From NCBI RefSeq assembly GCF_022565915.1, contig NZ_JAJOYX010000002.1, positions 628,293 to 692,292 of the forward strand: 64,000 bases of DNA, given 5' to 3'. How positions within the stretch are numbered: position 1 is the first letter of the stretch; every line of letters starts with the position of its first letter. Shown one piece after another: positions 55,701-64,000 of this stretch. Origin of the DNA: Nesterenkonia sp. LB17 (GTDB lineage: Bacteria > Actinomycetota > Actinomycetes > Actinomycetales > Micrococcaceae). The position numbers and the translations under genes were made by a program. The notes beneath the pieces are model-generated. The model did no database searches, was not told where the DNA came from, and was given only the letters and a program-made list of their open reading frames with translations.

Positions 55701-58397
55701 TCAGACCTGGGCGGGCTGCTCTTCCTCGACGAGCTCCACGTCGGTGACGACCACGTGCTGCACGGCTTCGGACTGAACCACCAGTTCCAGGGAGCGCGCC
55801 CGAGTGGCCGCCTGCACGTCCGCGATCGCCGCGTCGATGTGGGCCAGCGTCCGCTCCGGCGCGAAGACCTTGGCGGTGATCACTTCGGTGCGCTGCTTGA
55901 CCTTGGCCTCGGACTTGACCTTGCGCAGACCCGAGAGCACCTGCGCGACGGAGTCCAGCATCCCGGCCGAGCCCTGCACGGATTCCAGCCCGGAGGTTTC
56001 CGGCCACTGGGTGGAGTGCACCGAGCCGATGCGCCACCAGCGCCAGACCTCATCGGTCACGAACGGCAGCACCGGAGCGAAGAGCCGCAGCAGCGAATCC
56101 AGCGTGGTGGCCAGGGCCGCCAGCACCGAGTCCTGCGCCTGCTCGCCGCGTGAGCCGTAGGCGCGATCCTTGACCAGCTCCACGTAGTCGTCGGTGAAGG
56201 ACCAGAAGAATGACTCCACCAGCTGCAGCGCCCGGGCGTAGTCATAGTCGGCGAAGTGCTTGGTGGCCTGCTCCACCACGGTGCGCAGCTCGGCGATCAG
56301 GGCGCGGTCCAGGGGCTCGGTGAGGACCTGGGCTCCAGCGTCGTCGGTGATGATGTGGGCCTCGGTCACGCCCAGGTTCAGTGCGAACTTCGAGGCGTTG
56401 AGCAGCTTGATCGCCAGCCGTCGACCGATCTTCATCTGCGCGACCTCGTAGGCGGTGTCCGCGCCGAGCTTGGCCGAGGCAGCCCAGTAGCGCACCGCGT
56501 CAGAGCCGAACTGCTCCAGCGGCTCGGTGGGCACGACCACGTTGCCCTTGGACTTGGACATCTTCTTCCGGTCCGGGTCCAGGATCCATCCGGAGATCGC
56601 GGTGTTGGTCCACGGCACGGAGTCGTTCAACGAGTTCGCGCGGACCGCGGAGGCGAAGAGCCAGGTGCGGATGATGTCGTGGCCCTGCGGGCGCAGGTCG
56701 AAGGGGAAGACCTTGTTGAAGAAGTCGTTGTCCTTCTCCCAGCGGCCTGCGATGTGCGGGGTGATCGCCGAGGTGGCCCAGGTGTCCAGCACGTCGGCCT
56801 CGCCGATGAAGCCGCCGGCGGCGCCGCGCTGGGACTCCTCATACCCGGCGGGGACCTGCGAGGCCGGGTCCACCGGCAGCAGCGCCTCCTCGGGCAGCAG
56901 CGGGTTGTCATAGTCGGGCTCGGCGTCGGCGTTGAGCGGGTACCAGACCGGGATCGGCACGCCGAAGAAGCGCTGCCGAGAGACCAGCCAGTCACCGTTG
57001 AGGCCCTCCACCCAGTTCTCGTAGCGCGAGCGCATGAAGGCCGGGTGCCAGGAGATCTCCTTGCCGCGGGCGACCATCTTCTCCCGGCGGGCGGCGTCGC
57101 GGCCGCCGTTGCGGATGTACCACTGCCGCGAGGTCACGACCTCCAGCGGCTTGTCGCCCTTCTCGTAGAAGTGCACCGCGTGGGTGATCTTCTTCGGCTC
57201 ACCGTCGAGCAGATCGGCGGCCTTGAGCAGCTCCACCACGGCTTCCTTGGCAGAATGCACGGTCTTGCCGGCGAGCTGCTCGTAGTTCGCCCGGCCTTCG
57301 GCGGAGCTGATCCATTCCGGGGTCTCGCGGGAGAAGCGGCCGTCGCGGCCGATCAGCGCGCGGGTGGGCAGCTGCAGCTCACGCCACCAGGTCACGTCCG
57401 TCATGTCGCCGAAGGTGCAGATCATGGCGGCCCCGGAGCCCTTGTCCGGCTGTGCCAGTCCGTGCGCCTTGACCTCGACCTCGACGCCGAAGAGCGGGGA
57501 GATCACGGTCTTGCCGAAGAGCTGCTGGTAGCGCTCATCGTCAGGGTGCGCGACCAGGGCCACGCAGGAGGGCAGAAGCTCAGGGCGGGTGGTCTCGATG
57601 AAGACCTGCTCACCGGTGTCCTTCACGGTGAAGGGATAGCGGTGGTACGCCCCGGGGTGGTCCTTGGCCTCCAGCTCGGCCTGGGCCACTGCGGTGCGGA
57701 AGGTGATGTCCCACAGAGTCGGCGCCTGGGCGGTGTAGGCGTTGCCGGCATGGATGTCGCGCAGAAAGGCGCGCTGGGAGGCGGCGCGAGAATCGTCGTC
57801 GATGGTGCGGTAGGTCTGGCGCCAGTCCACGGAGAGGCCCAGCCGGGAGAAGAGATCTTCGAAGATCTTCTCGTCCTCCACGGTGAGTGTCTCGCAGAGC
57901 TCGATGAAGTTCGCCCGGCTGATGGCGTCCCAGTCGCGCTGGTTCTTGGCCGGCTTCTCCGGCGGGGTGTAGTCCGGGTCGTAGGGCTGCGCGGGGTCAC
58001 AGCGCACGCCGTAGTAGTTCTGCACCCGGCGCTCGGTGGGCAGACCGTTGTCGTCCCAGCCCAACGGATAGAAGACGTTCTTGCCCGACATCCGCATGAA
58101 GCGCGCCATCACGTCGGTCTGCGTGTAGGAGAACATGTGCCCCACGTGCAGCGCCCCGGAGGCGGTGGGCGGCGGAGTGTCGATGGAGTAGACATCCGCG
58201 CGCTCGGTGTCCTCGTTGAAGTGGTAGATCTCCTCGGCCTGCCAGGCGGTGTGGAGCTTCTCCTCGAGGCCCTCCAGCGCCGGGCGGTCCGGGACCACGG
58301 GGGTCTTGCGCGCGGCGGTGCCGTGGGATGCGTCTGTGGAAAGGGTCTCGGTGGCGGGCGCGTCTGTGCCCGGAGTGTGATCAGCCATGCTGGCCAT
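55701..58397 (-). CDS. valS: Valyl-tRNA synthetase
   Basis: An 898-residue class I synthetase. It has HIGH as HVGHMFSYTQTD (~residue 82), the actinobacterial-style GWDDNGLPTERRVQNYYGV, the editing domain (ETTRPELLPSCVALVAHP), and KMSKSKGNVVVP near residue 610, followed by an anticodon-binding domain; a C-terminal coiled coil is reduced, as in the shorter ValS class. A Thr/Ala/Asp-rich N-terminal extension of ~35 residues is poorly conserved. Starts at ATG 58397 or 58388 are both possible. No T-box is visible upstream, unlike ileS. Confidence 0.96.
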   Translation of the reverse strand: MASMADHTPGTDAPATETLSTDASHGTAARKTPVVPDRPALEGLEEKLHTAWQAEEIYHFNEDTERADVYSIDTPPPTASGALHVGHMFSYTQTDVMARFMRMSGKNVFYPLGWDDNGLPTERRVQNYYGVRCDPAQPYDPDYTPPEKPAKNQRDWDAISRANFIELCETLTVEDEKIFEDLFSRLGLSVDWRQTYRTIDDDSRAASQRAFLRDIHAGNAYTAQAPTLWDITFRTAVAQAELEAKDHPGAYHRYPFTVKDTGEQVFIETTRPELLPSCVALVAHPDDERYQQLFGKTVISPLFGVEVEVKAHGLAQPDKGSGAAMICTFGDMTDVTWWRELQLPTRALIGRDGRFSRETPEWISSAEGRANYEQLAGKTVHSAKEAVVELLKAADLLDGEPKKITHAVHFYEKGDKPLEVVTSRQWYIRNGGRDAARREKMVARGKEISWHPAFMRSRYENWVEGLNGDWLVSRQRFFGVPIPVWYPLNADAEPDYDNPLLPEEALLPVDPASQVPAGYEESQRGAAGGFIGEADVLDTWATSAITPHIAGRWEKDNDFFNKVFPFDLRPQGHDIIRTWLFASAVRANSLNDSVPWTNTAISGWILDPDRKKMSKSKGNVVVPTEPLEQFGSDAVRYWAASAKLGADTAYEVAQMKIGRRLAIKLLNASKFALNLGVTEAHIITDDAGAQVLTEPLDRALIAELRTVVEQATKHFADYDYARALQLVESFFWSFTDDYVELVKDRAYGSRGEQAQDSVLAALATTLDSLLRLFAPVLPFVTDEVWRWWRIGSVHSTQWPETSGLESVQGSAGMLDSVAQVLSGLRKVKSEAKVKQRTEVITAKVFAPERTLAHIDAAIADVQAATRARSLELVVQSEAVQHVVVTDVELVEEEQPAQV

Positions 58398-58469
58398 TCT
58401 CTCACGGCGGCAGTGTCACATATTGAACGGGCGGTTCTCCCGGAGCACCCCGCTCACTAGGCTGTCTTC

Positions 58470-59234
58470 ATGATTGACACTGATGCCTCCACCCGCAGCG
58501 CCCTGGTCACCGGCGCCTCCTCCGGGATCGGCGCCGCCACCGCGCACCGCCTCACCACCGAGGGCTGGCGGGTCTTCGCCGTCGCCCGCCGGGCCGAGAA
58601 GCTCGAGAGCCTGGCCGAGCAGGAGGGGATCATTCCGATCATCTGCGACGTCACCGACCCGGAGCAGGTGGCGGCCGCGCTGGAAGAGGTCACCGCGGCC
58701 GGCGGGATCGACACGCTGATCAACAACGCCGGCGGCGCGCTGGGCATGGACACGGTCGCCGAGGGACGGCCCGAGGACTGGCTCTGGATGTACGAGGTCA
58801 ACGTGCTGGGCGCGTTGAACATGATCAAGGCCTTCGTCCCGATGCTGCGCGCCCACGGCGAGGGCACGATCCTCACCGTGACCTCCACCGCCGCCCTCGC
58901 CCCCTATGAGGGCGGGGCAGGCTATAACGCGGCGAAGTTCGGCGAGCACGCACTCACCGGCGCGCTGCGCCTGGAGGAGGCCGAGCACAACATCCGCGTG
59001 ATCGAGGTGCTGCCCGGCATGGTGGCCACCGAGGAGTTCACCGCCAAGCGGCTGCGCGGCGATGTGGCCGCCGCCGAGGCGGTCTACCGCGGAGTCAAGC
59101 ACCCGCTGGTGGCCGAGGACATCGCCGAGGTCATCGCCGCCGCAGTCACCCTCCCTCACCACGTGAACCTGGACCAGGTGGTGGTCCGCCCGGTCGCTCA
59201 GGCCGCCCAGCACAAGGTGATCCGCGAGGAGTGA
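58470..59234 (+). CDS. Short-chain dehydrogenase/reductase
   Basis: A 254-residue classical SDR: TGASSGIGAATAH (residue ~14), NNAGG (~88), and the catalytic Tyr-Lys in GYNAAKFGEHAL (~152). The C-terminal part is of the serine 3-dehydrogenase/YdfG group (EVLPGMVATEEF, HPLVAEDIAEVI). It would reduce or oxidise a small hydroxy compound with NADP(H). It is divergent from valS and separated from the next gene by a strong terminator. Confidence 0.9.
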   Translation: MIDTDASTRSALVTGASSGIGAATAHRLTTEGWRVFAVARRAEKLESLAEQEGIIPIICDVTDPEQVAAALEEVTAAGGIDTLINNAGGALGMDTVAEGRPEDWLWMYEVNVLGALNMIKAFVPMLRAHGEGTILTVTSTAALAPYEGGAGYNAAKFGEHALTGALRLEEAEHNIRVIEVLPGMVATEEFTAKRLRGDVAAAEAVYRGVKHPLVAEDIAEVIAAAVTLPHHVNLDQVVVRPVAQAAQHKVIREE

Positions 59235-59311
59235 TCAGCCGCGGCACCCCGGCCGCCTGACGCGGCACCGACCCGAGGCTGCTGCCTCGAGGGCCGACGC
59301 CAGCAGAACCG

Positions 59312-59357
59312 ACGACGACGCCGGCGCGGGCTCTCAAGCCCGCGCCGGCGTCGTCGT
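59312..59357. terminator. Bidirectional terminator
   Basis: A perfect 21-bp GC-rich stem (59312-59332 with 59337-59357) closes a four-base loop between convergent genes. Confidence 0.85.
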
Positions 59358-59399
59358 GTGGTGGCGTCCTGAAGTGACGTCACATGGTGGAAGTCCCGA

Positions 59400-60002
59400 T
59401 CAGTCGAAGACTGGGGACTCCGTGCGTGAGCGCTTGAGCTCGAAGAAGTACGGGAACTGCGCCAGGGCCACGGCGCCGTCGAAGACCTTGCCGGCGTCCT
59501 CGCCGCGCGGAATCCGGGTGAGCACCGGACCGAAGAACGCGGTGCCCTGGAACGCCACGACCGGGGTGCCGACGTCCTGACCGACCAGGGAGATGCCCTT
59601 GTCGTGGGAGGCGCGCATCTCGGCGTCGTTCTTATCCGTCTTGGCCTCGGCGAGGAGGTCCTCCTGCAGGCCCACGGCGCGCAGCGCGTTGAGCGTGGCG
59701 GACTCGAAGTCCTTGTTGCCGTTGTTGTGGATCTCGGTGCCGGCGGCGGTGTAGAACTCGCCGACCTTGGCCTCACCGTGCTGCAGCGCGACAGCGGTGG
59801 CGGCGCGGGCGGGGATCCAGCGGGCGAGCTGCTCGGGATCTTCGGCCGGTGAGGGGTTCTTGGCCTCGTTGAGCACGCCCAGACTCATCACGTTCCAGTG
59901 CACCTCGATGTCGCGGACCTTCTCCGCCTCCAGGATCCAGCGTGATGTCACCCAGGCGAAGGGGCACAGCGGGTCAAACCAGAAATCGACGCGTTCAGCC
60001 AT
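59400..60002 (-). CDS. DsbA-family protein, mycothiol-dependent nitroreductase-like
   Basis: A 200-residue thioredoxin-fold protein resembling Mycobacterium Rv2466c. The N terminus reads VDFWFDPLCPFAWVTSRWI, where the family usually has a two-Cys CPWC; here only the first Cys remains (CPFA). GTPVVAFQGTAFFGPVL carries the cis-Pro loop. It would be cytosolic and use mycothiol to reduce disulfides or electrophiles. A mycothione reductase gene follows upstream on the same strand, 206 bases away, which supports the mycothiol link. A monothiol mechanism is inferred. Confidence 0.82.
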   Translation of the reverse strand: MAERVDFWFDPLCPFAWVTSRWILEAEKVRDIEVHWNVMSLGVLNEAKNPSPAEDPEQLARWIPARAATAVALQHGEAKVGEFYTAAGTEIHNNGNKDFESATLNALRAVGLQEDLLAEAKTDKNDAEMRASHDKGISLVGQDVGTPVVAFQGTAFFGPVLTRIPRGEDAGKVFDGAVALAQFPYFFELKRSRTESPVFD

Positions 60003-60208
60003 GAAGGACTCCTCTCGGCGCGGGGCATTCAGCCTCCGCGCACGGATCAGTGTTGGTTCGTGTCAGCTGCAGCTCGTCAACGGAGATGATTCTGCTGCAG
60101 GTGCTTCTCGTGGTCACAACTGGGGCGCTGCTGATTCCATTCCTGCGGCGGCGCTGTCAGTGGCGCCACCTGTGCTCCCGGGATCAGATCGGATCCGCCC
60201 AGGTCACC

Positions 60209-61657
60209 TCAGAGCGGGGCGTCCTCTGCGATCGGGACTTCCAGGCCCAGGAGCGCATTCTCGGTGACCTCCATCAGGGCCGGATGGATCCAGTACTGGC
60301 CGCGGGCGGCGGTGTAGGCGTCCTGGCCGAAGCTCATCGCGTGGATGACCGGCTGGATCAGGTTCGAAGCCTGGTAGCCCATGACGTGGGCCCCAAGGAT
60401 CTGGCCGGTGCGGCGGTCCGCGATCACCTTGAAGATCCCGCTGCCATCCTCCATCGCCCAGCCGTAGGCGGTGTCGCCGTACCTCTGGATCTTGGTGGTG
60501 AGGTGCTCCTCACCGATGGCTTGGGCCGCCTGCGCCTCGGTCGCCCCGACCTGGGCGATCTCGGGGAAGGAGAAGATCGCCGAGGGGATGGCCTCATGCC
60601 GTGAGGGCCGGATCCGGTCCGGATGCACCAGGTTGTGGGCGACCACCCGGGCCTCCTGATTCGCCACGTGCTTGAGCATCGCCTCGGAACTGACGTCGCC
60701 GAGCGCATAGAGGCCGTCCACGGGCTCGCCCTGCATGAGCACCCGCTGGTATTCATCCACCAAGAGGCGTCCGTTCGGGTGGACATCGAGCCCGATCTCT
60801 CGGGCACCGATGAGGTCGGTGTTCGGGGTGCGGCCGATGGCCACCAGGACCGCGTCCACGTCGTAGTGCTCGACCCGGCCGTCAGAGGTGACCAGCTCGA
60901 CTCGCAGGCCCGGGCCGTGCTCGGAGATGCTCGTGATGGTGCGCTCGTAGTGCACGGTCCAGTTCTTCTCCGCCTCGGCCGTATAGGCCGCGGAGATGTC
61001 GTGGTCCAGTGCGGTCATCAGTCCGTGGCTGCGGTTGATCTGGATGACCTCTGTTCCGAAGCCTGAGAACACCCCTGCGAACTCGCAGGCGATGTAGCCG
61101 CCACCGAGGATCAGCAGCTTGTCGGGCCGCTGGTCGATGCGCATGATGGTGTCCGAGGTGTGCACCCCGGGGAGGCCTATGCCCGCGACGTCCGGGAGCA
61201 CCGGACGGGAGCCGGCGGCGATGACCAGCTGGTCAGCCTCGGCCCGGACCCCTGATTCGGAGACGAAGGCGAAGGGCGTCTGGCTGAAGTCCCCGGTGAG
61301 CGTGACCTTCTCGGCGACGAGGTCGACGTTGTCCAGCTCGACCTCCCGGTAGTGCCGGCCGCCGGCCGAGATGGCGTCGATGCGGGAGAAGACCCGGTCC
61401 CGCATGGCGGGCCAGTCCACGTCGGTGGTCTCCTGGGTGACGTTGAGCCGGGCCGCTTCGACAGGCCCTCGGGCCAGCGCCGCCGGGCGGACGAACATCT
61501 TGGTGGGGATGCAGCCCACATTGAGGCAGGTGCCGCCGAAGGCTCCCGTGCCCCCTGCACCCTTGTCCGCCAGGACGACGCTTTTGTCATCCCAGAAGGG
61601 TGTGATCAGGGAGTTCCCGGAGCCGGAGCCGATGATGGAGAGGTCATAGTGGGCCAT
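60209..61657 (-). CDS. mtr: Mycothione reductase
   Basis: A 482-residue FAD-dependent pyridine nucleotide-disulfide oxidoreductase. FAD motif IIGSGSGNSLI, redox pair in GGTCLNVGCIPTKMF (~residue 42), NAD(P) motif LLILGGGYIACEFAGVF (~180), YALGDVSSEAMLKHVANQEA, and the C-terminal base His in GQYWIHPALMEVTENALLGL. The closing region and FWDDKSVVLADKG fit mycothione reductase rather than lipoamide dehydrogenase. It restores mycothiol from its disulfide in the cytosol, the main thiol buffer of actinobacteria. Confidence 0.92.
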   Translation of the reverse strand: MAHYDLSIIGSGSGNSLITPFWDDKSVVLADKGAGGTGAFGGTCLNVGCIPTKMFVRPAALARGPVEAARLNVTQETTDVDWPAMRDRVFSRIDAISAGGRHYREVELDNVDLVAEKVTLTGDFSQTPFAFVSESGVRAEADQLVIAAGSRPVLPDVAGIGLPGVHTSDTIMRIDQRPDKLLILGGGYIACEFAGVFSGFGTEVIQINRSHGLMTALDHDISAAYTAEAEKNWTVHYERTITSISEHGPGLRVELVTSDGRVEHYDVDAVLVAIGRTPNTDLIGAREIGLDVHPNGRLLVDEYQRVLMQGEPVDGLYALGDVSSEAMLKHVANQEARVVAHNLVHPDRIRPSRHEAIPSAIFSFPEIAQVGATEAQAAQAIGEEHLTTKIQRYGDTAYGWAMEDGSGIFKVIADRRTGQILGAHVMGYQASNLIQPVIHAMSFGQDAYTAARGQYWIHPALMEVTENALLGLEVPIAEDAPL

Positions 61658-61809
61658 GCGGCCATCCTAGACGGGAACGTCGGACCGGCTTCACAGCGGC
61701 CTCACGAGAATCCCTCGGCGGTCAGGTCCGTTGTCGTGGGGGAACCACCTCCCATCTGCGGCGCCACGCCGCAGATCCACCTCCCGGATCTACACCAAGG
61801 AACAGCCCG

Positions 61810-61837
61810 TGATCTTCATCGTCGTGAAGCTTCCAGG
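61810..61837 (+). repeat. Direct repeat, left copy (possible attachment-site remnant)
   Basis: TGATCTTCATCGTCGTGAA then GCTTCCAGG; identical to the start of the monooxygenase gene at 63683-63709 apart from one substitution-plus-gap site. It reads as a truncated beginning of that gene. Confidence 0.65.
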
Positions 61838-61922
61838 GTCCGATTCGATGAGATCAGCCTAGATCTGCGGATGTAGGCCGCGGTTCTCAGAGCCCGCGCA
61901 CCACGATGGTCCCGCTTCTGCC

Positions 61923-62201
61923 TTACCCATCTCGCCCCCCCTCCCCGATCACCGGGTGGAGCAGCCTGGACAGCAGGTCTCGGCGCACCCCCACGGAGAG
62001 CTCGTCCCAGTCCCACAACAGGTCCGGCATGAGGGTCCCCACGGGGATGCGATCCTGCACGTTCAGGTCTCGCAACTGGCCCTGAAGCTCCGCAGACTCG
62101 GCGTGGGTGGTGGTCTTTATCTGCTCGTAGGTGTCTCGATCGACTTCCCCATCCAGGTACCGGAGGGTCTGGGTGTCGAGCCGGTTCTGAGGCTTTATCA
62201 A
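61923..62201 (-). pseudogene. C-terminal remnant of a large serine recombinase
   Basis: A 92-codon frame whose sequence (LRYLDGEVDRDTYEQIKTT, AELQGQLRDLN, then LLWDWDELSVGVRRDLLSRLLHPV) follows the coiled-coil and closing segment of phage-type serine integrases. The catalytic serine domain, zinc ribbon and most of the protein are missing, and there is no ribosome-binding site. It marks the former presence of an integrated element and lies 85 bases from the left direct repeat. Confidence 0.7.
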
Positions 62202-62473
62202 CTACCGCTGCATCGCGCCCAGATGGGCCCTACTGCAGTCCGCTGGTGCTGTTTCGGGGCGACCGCTCCAACTTCGGACGTAACCACTCGGAGTCAGGCC
62301 AGGACGACCTCTTCAACTGTGTACCGCACGACGCTCAGACGGACCGGGTGCGGCCCGATCGCGGCCCCGGATATCCGGCTACCCCAGGAGTGCCCTCGCC
62401 GGGTGACCCTGGAGGTGTCTCCGAGCCATCCACGAGATTCAGGAGGATCGTCGCCTCTGGTCGTGCCACTGCG

Positions 62474-62516
62474 CGAAAGGCCCCCACCTGTTCACCTTCA
62501 AATGGGGGCCCTTTCG
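62474..62516 (-). terminator. Terminator of the DUF4190-like gene
   Basis: CGAAAGGCCCCCA and TGGGGGCCCTTTCG pair with one bulge around a 16-base loop, directly after the stop of the minus-strand gene. Confidence 0.7.
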
Positions 62517-62522
62517 GCTACG

Positions 62523-63428
62523 TCAGGAGGTTTCGAAGAAGAAGTCCTGGGTGTCGAAGAATCCTACGCGGACGCGGAGAGTGCCGTCGTCGTCGTTTGG
62601 CACGGCCAGGGCAACATTTCCGGTCTCTGAGCCACCATTGTAAAGCTCCACGAGGGAGTCGAAAGCGTCTGGAGCGACGACAGCGAAGTCGTAGTCGGAG
62701 ATGGTCTCCCCTGTGCCGGTCACGTAAGCAAGCTCTGCTGCCATCATCGGTGAGTCCGAGTCGTCACCGAGGTAGGTGGCGGTCATATTCACCAGCATGT
62801 AGCTCTGTCCCTCCGGGGCGGGATCGTTGAACTCGTTCTCTGCTGCGATCGCGTCATCCGCGTTGGGGCTAACGCTGTTGATGGTGACTTCCCAATCCTC
62901 GTGTGAGACCGATTCTCCGAGCGGCAGTGGGTTATCGCGGGTACCCTCGTCCCCGTCGGTGCCGGCTGCTTCTGGCTCCTCACGCTCCTCGGCAAGGTCT
63001 TCCTGCTCGCCCTGGATGTCCTCTTCGAGCTCAGCAACCTCTTCGTCGTCATCAGGGTCGACGTCCTGAGACTCTTCTTCCATCTGCTGCATCTCGTCGT
63101 CGAATGCTGAGAGGAAGGCCCCTGCGAAGACGAGACCGATGATTGCAATGACGGTGCCGATCGCGCCGGTGATCGCGCCGGCTATGCCCTGCCCACGGCC
63201 CCGACGTTTCACGATCGCGACGACGCCGAGGATGACGGCAAGAGGGCCGAGAATAAAGGTAATCAGACCTATGACTGGGATGAATGCGAAGACGATGGCG
63301 ATGATGCCGAGCACCATAGCGGCGATACCGATGCCCTTGCTCTCTGGCGGCGCCTGCGCCGCCGGGTACTGCTGATGCTGGTCGTACTGCTGCGGTTGCT
63401 GAGGGTTCTGTGGGTACTGGTCAGACAT
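62523..63428 (-). CDS. DUF4190/DUF5067-like acidic membrane protein
   Basis: A 301-residue surface protein. A Gln/Pro/Tyr-rich cytosolic head (~30 residues) precedes two or three helices (IAAMVLGIIAIVFAFIPVIG, FILGPLAVILGVVAIV, GAIGTVIAIIGLVFAGAFL) with the GRGQGIAG loop of DUF4190 proteins. A very acidic linker (residues ~110-165, mostly Glu and Asp) leads to an extracytoplasmic beta domain of the DUF5067/DUF4352 kind (ITINSVSP-like, SYMLVNMTATY). Function unknown. The extreme acidity suits a high-salt exterior. It lies between the two direct repeats. Confidence 0.75.
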   Translation of the reverse strand: MSDQYPQNPQQPQQYDQHQQYPAAQAPPESKGIGIAAMVLGIIAIVFAFIPVIGLITFILGPLAVILGVVAIVKRRGRGQGIAGAITGAIGTVIAIIGLVFAGAFLSAFDDEMQQMEEESQDVDPDDDEEVAELEEDIQGEQEDLAEEREEPEAAGTDGDEGTRDNPLPLGESVSHEDWEVTINSVSPNADDAIAAENEFNDPAPEGQSYMLVNMTATYLGDDSDSPMMAAELAYVTGTGETISDYDFAVVAPDAFDSLVELYNGGSETGNVALAVPNDDDGTLRVRVGFFDTQDFFFETS

Positions 63429-63681
63429 GGTTACCTCGTCAAGGTGGGGTACATTGCTGTGCGCGAGTGATGCCGCCGCGGTCGAAGTTGCAGGGAATCA
63501 CCTTGAAGACTACGTGAAACGAATTGCCCTCGAGAAGCGAAAAATGCTGCTGATTTTACGTCGTCGGCCCTGGTCATGGTGTGAACTGGGGAGAACCGGG
63601 AGACTGGACGGCATGCCATTGAAATGGCATCGAACGCAACGCCGACGTCTCCTTCCCTCATCGTCAGAAAGTAGTACTTAC
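63429..63681. other. Intergenic region before the monooxygenase gene
   Basis: About 250 bases with no convincing gene; it would hold divergent promoters. A short direct palindrome-like GCCATTGAAATGGC occurs at 63614-63627. Confidence 0.4.
63614..63627. promoter_or_regulatory. Short palindrome upstream of the monooxygenase gene
   Basis: GCCATTGAAATGGC has six-base arms around two central bases and lies 55 bases before the start codon; a possible operator. Confidence 0.3.
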
Positions 63682-64000
63682 ATGATCTTCATCGTCGTGA
63701 AATTCCAGGTCAAGCCCGAACACGCAGAAAAGTGGCCTGCGATCACGGCTGAGTTCACCGAAGCCACCCGCGCCGAGCCCGGGAACAAGTGGTTCCAATG
63801 GTCCCGCAGCGTGGAGGACCCCAACGAGTATGTGCTCATCGAGGCCTTCGACGACGACGCCGCCGGTCCGCACGTGGAATCGGCGCACTTCCAGCGGGCG
63901 GTCAGCTCGGACGGCGCCATGGCAGCGGCCCTGGTCTCCACCCCGAAGATCATCTCCCGGCAGATCGAGGGTGAGGACTGGGAGGAGATGGGCGAGATGA
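63682..64000 (+). CDS. Antibiotic-biosynthesis-monooxygenase-like protein, 3' end outside window
   Basis: The first 106 residues are visible and no stop is reached. The sequence (MIFIVVKFQVKPEHAEKW, EPGNKWFQWSRSVEDPNEYVLIEAF, HVESAHFQRAV) has the ferredoxin-like dimeric alpha-beta barrel pattern of the ABM/YgiN family, small quinol oxidases or stress proteins. Its first ~9 codons are duplicated at 61810-61837, which suggests that something once inserted at this start. Confidence 0.8.
   Translation, partial: MIFIVVKFQVKPEHAEKWPAITAEFTEATRAEPGNKWFQWSRSVEDPNEYVLIEAFDDDAAGPHVESAHFQRAVSSDGAMAAALVSTPKIISRQIEGEDWEEMGEM
63683..63709 (+). repeat. Direct repeat, right copy
   Basis: It matches 61810-61837 and forms the first codons of the monooxygenase-like gene. 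Confidence 0.65.

Larger units (their letters stand above)
61658..62522. other. Gene-poor stretch with element remnants
   Basis: About 865 bases hold no intact gene. They contain the left direct repeat (61810-61837), a serine recombinase tail (61923-62201) and a terminator (62474-62516). The stretch 62202-62470 shows nothing recognisable. Confidence 0.6.

Noticed and set aside
56256-58460. A 734-codon open frame opposite valS
   Set aside because: Same antisense-shadow pattern; it also runs through the valS start region and has no recognisable motif.
63431-63661. A 76-codon minus-strand frame before the monooxygenase gene
   Set aside because: No ribosome-binding site, no motif, composition unlike neighbouring genes.

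Overview
The window is high-GC actinobacterial chromosome. The signs are a mycothione reductase, a mycothiol-type DsbA-like oxidoreductase, a folC-DUF4233-ndk string behind a type-2-like ileS with a T-box leader, a GlnR-like box before amt, and many GTG/TTG starts. Several exported or surface domains are strikingly acidic, so a salt- or alkali-tolerant member of the Micrococcaceae (for example a Nesterenkonia-like organism) is a reasonable guess but is not proven here.

Layout. 1-7.5 kb: a truncated glycosyltransferase, then a UDP-N-acetylmannosamine dehydrogenase (wecC) sandwiched between two membrane O-acyltransferases with C-terminal SGNH domains. 7.7-24.2 kb: core and metabolic genes. These are ftsY, a GntR/FCD regulator, an insertion sequence, an operon that looks like ethanolamine (or related amine) catabolism through gamma-glutamylation (permease, glutamine-synthetase-like ligase, class I amidotransferase-type hydrolase, aldehyde dehydrogenase, SDR), amt with a GlnR-like box, an MFS exporter, a DUF1801 protein and smc. 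24.2-31.6 kb: a scarred region holding a decayed wecB fragment, a 153-bp inverted repeat bracketing an acyltransferase gene, a decayed copy of the smc 5' end, another acyltransferase, and intact wecB. 31.8-45.0 kb: a surface-polysaccharide island with a rhamnosyltransferase-like protein, a cyanophycin-synthetase-like ATP-grasp enzyme, two more acyltransferases, a pyruvyltransferase, a large two-domain glycosyltransferase and a Wzm/Wzt (TagGH-type) exporter. 45.1-51.1 kb: ndk, DUF4233, folC and ileS as a tightly overlapping operon behind a T-box. 51.5-54.1 kb: a sodium:solute symporter with a 43-residue partner, and an MgtC-family protein. 54.3-58.4 kb: a lipoprotein thermonuclease between two related terminator hairpins, then valS. 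58.5-61.7 kb: an SDR and two mycothiol-linked redox genes. 61.8-63.7 kb: what looks like the remnant of a small integrated element bounded by a direct repeat, with a large-serine-recombinase tail inside.

How the genes fit together: WecB and WecC would make UDP-ManNAc and UDP-ManNAcA. The glycosyltransferases would build a ManNAcA-containing polymer, the pyruvyltransferase and six acyltransferases would decorate it, the ATP-grasp enzyme may add an amide-linked group, and Wzm/Wzt would export it. The island has been broken up: wecC and two acyltransferases lie on the far side of the ftsY-smc block, and decayed copies of smc and wecB mark the rearrangement. The most unusual features are the six paralogous SGNH acyltransferases (four with GGSH instead of GDSH at the nucleophile motif), the inverted repeat that carries promoter and start codon of one of them, and the ATP-grasp enzyme inside a polysaccharide locus.
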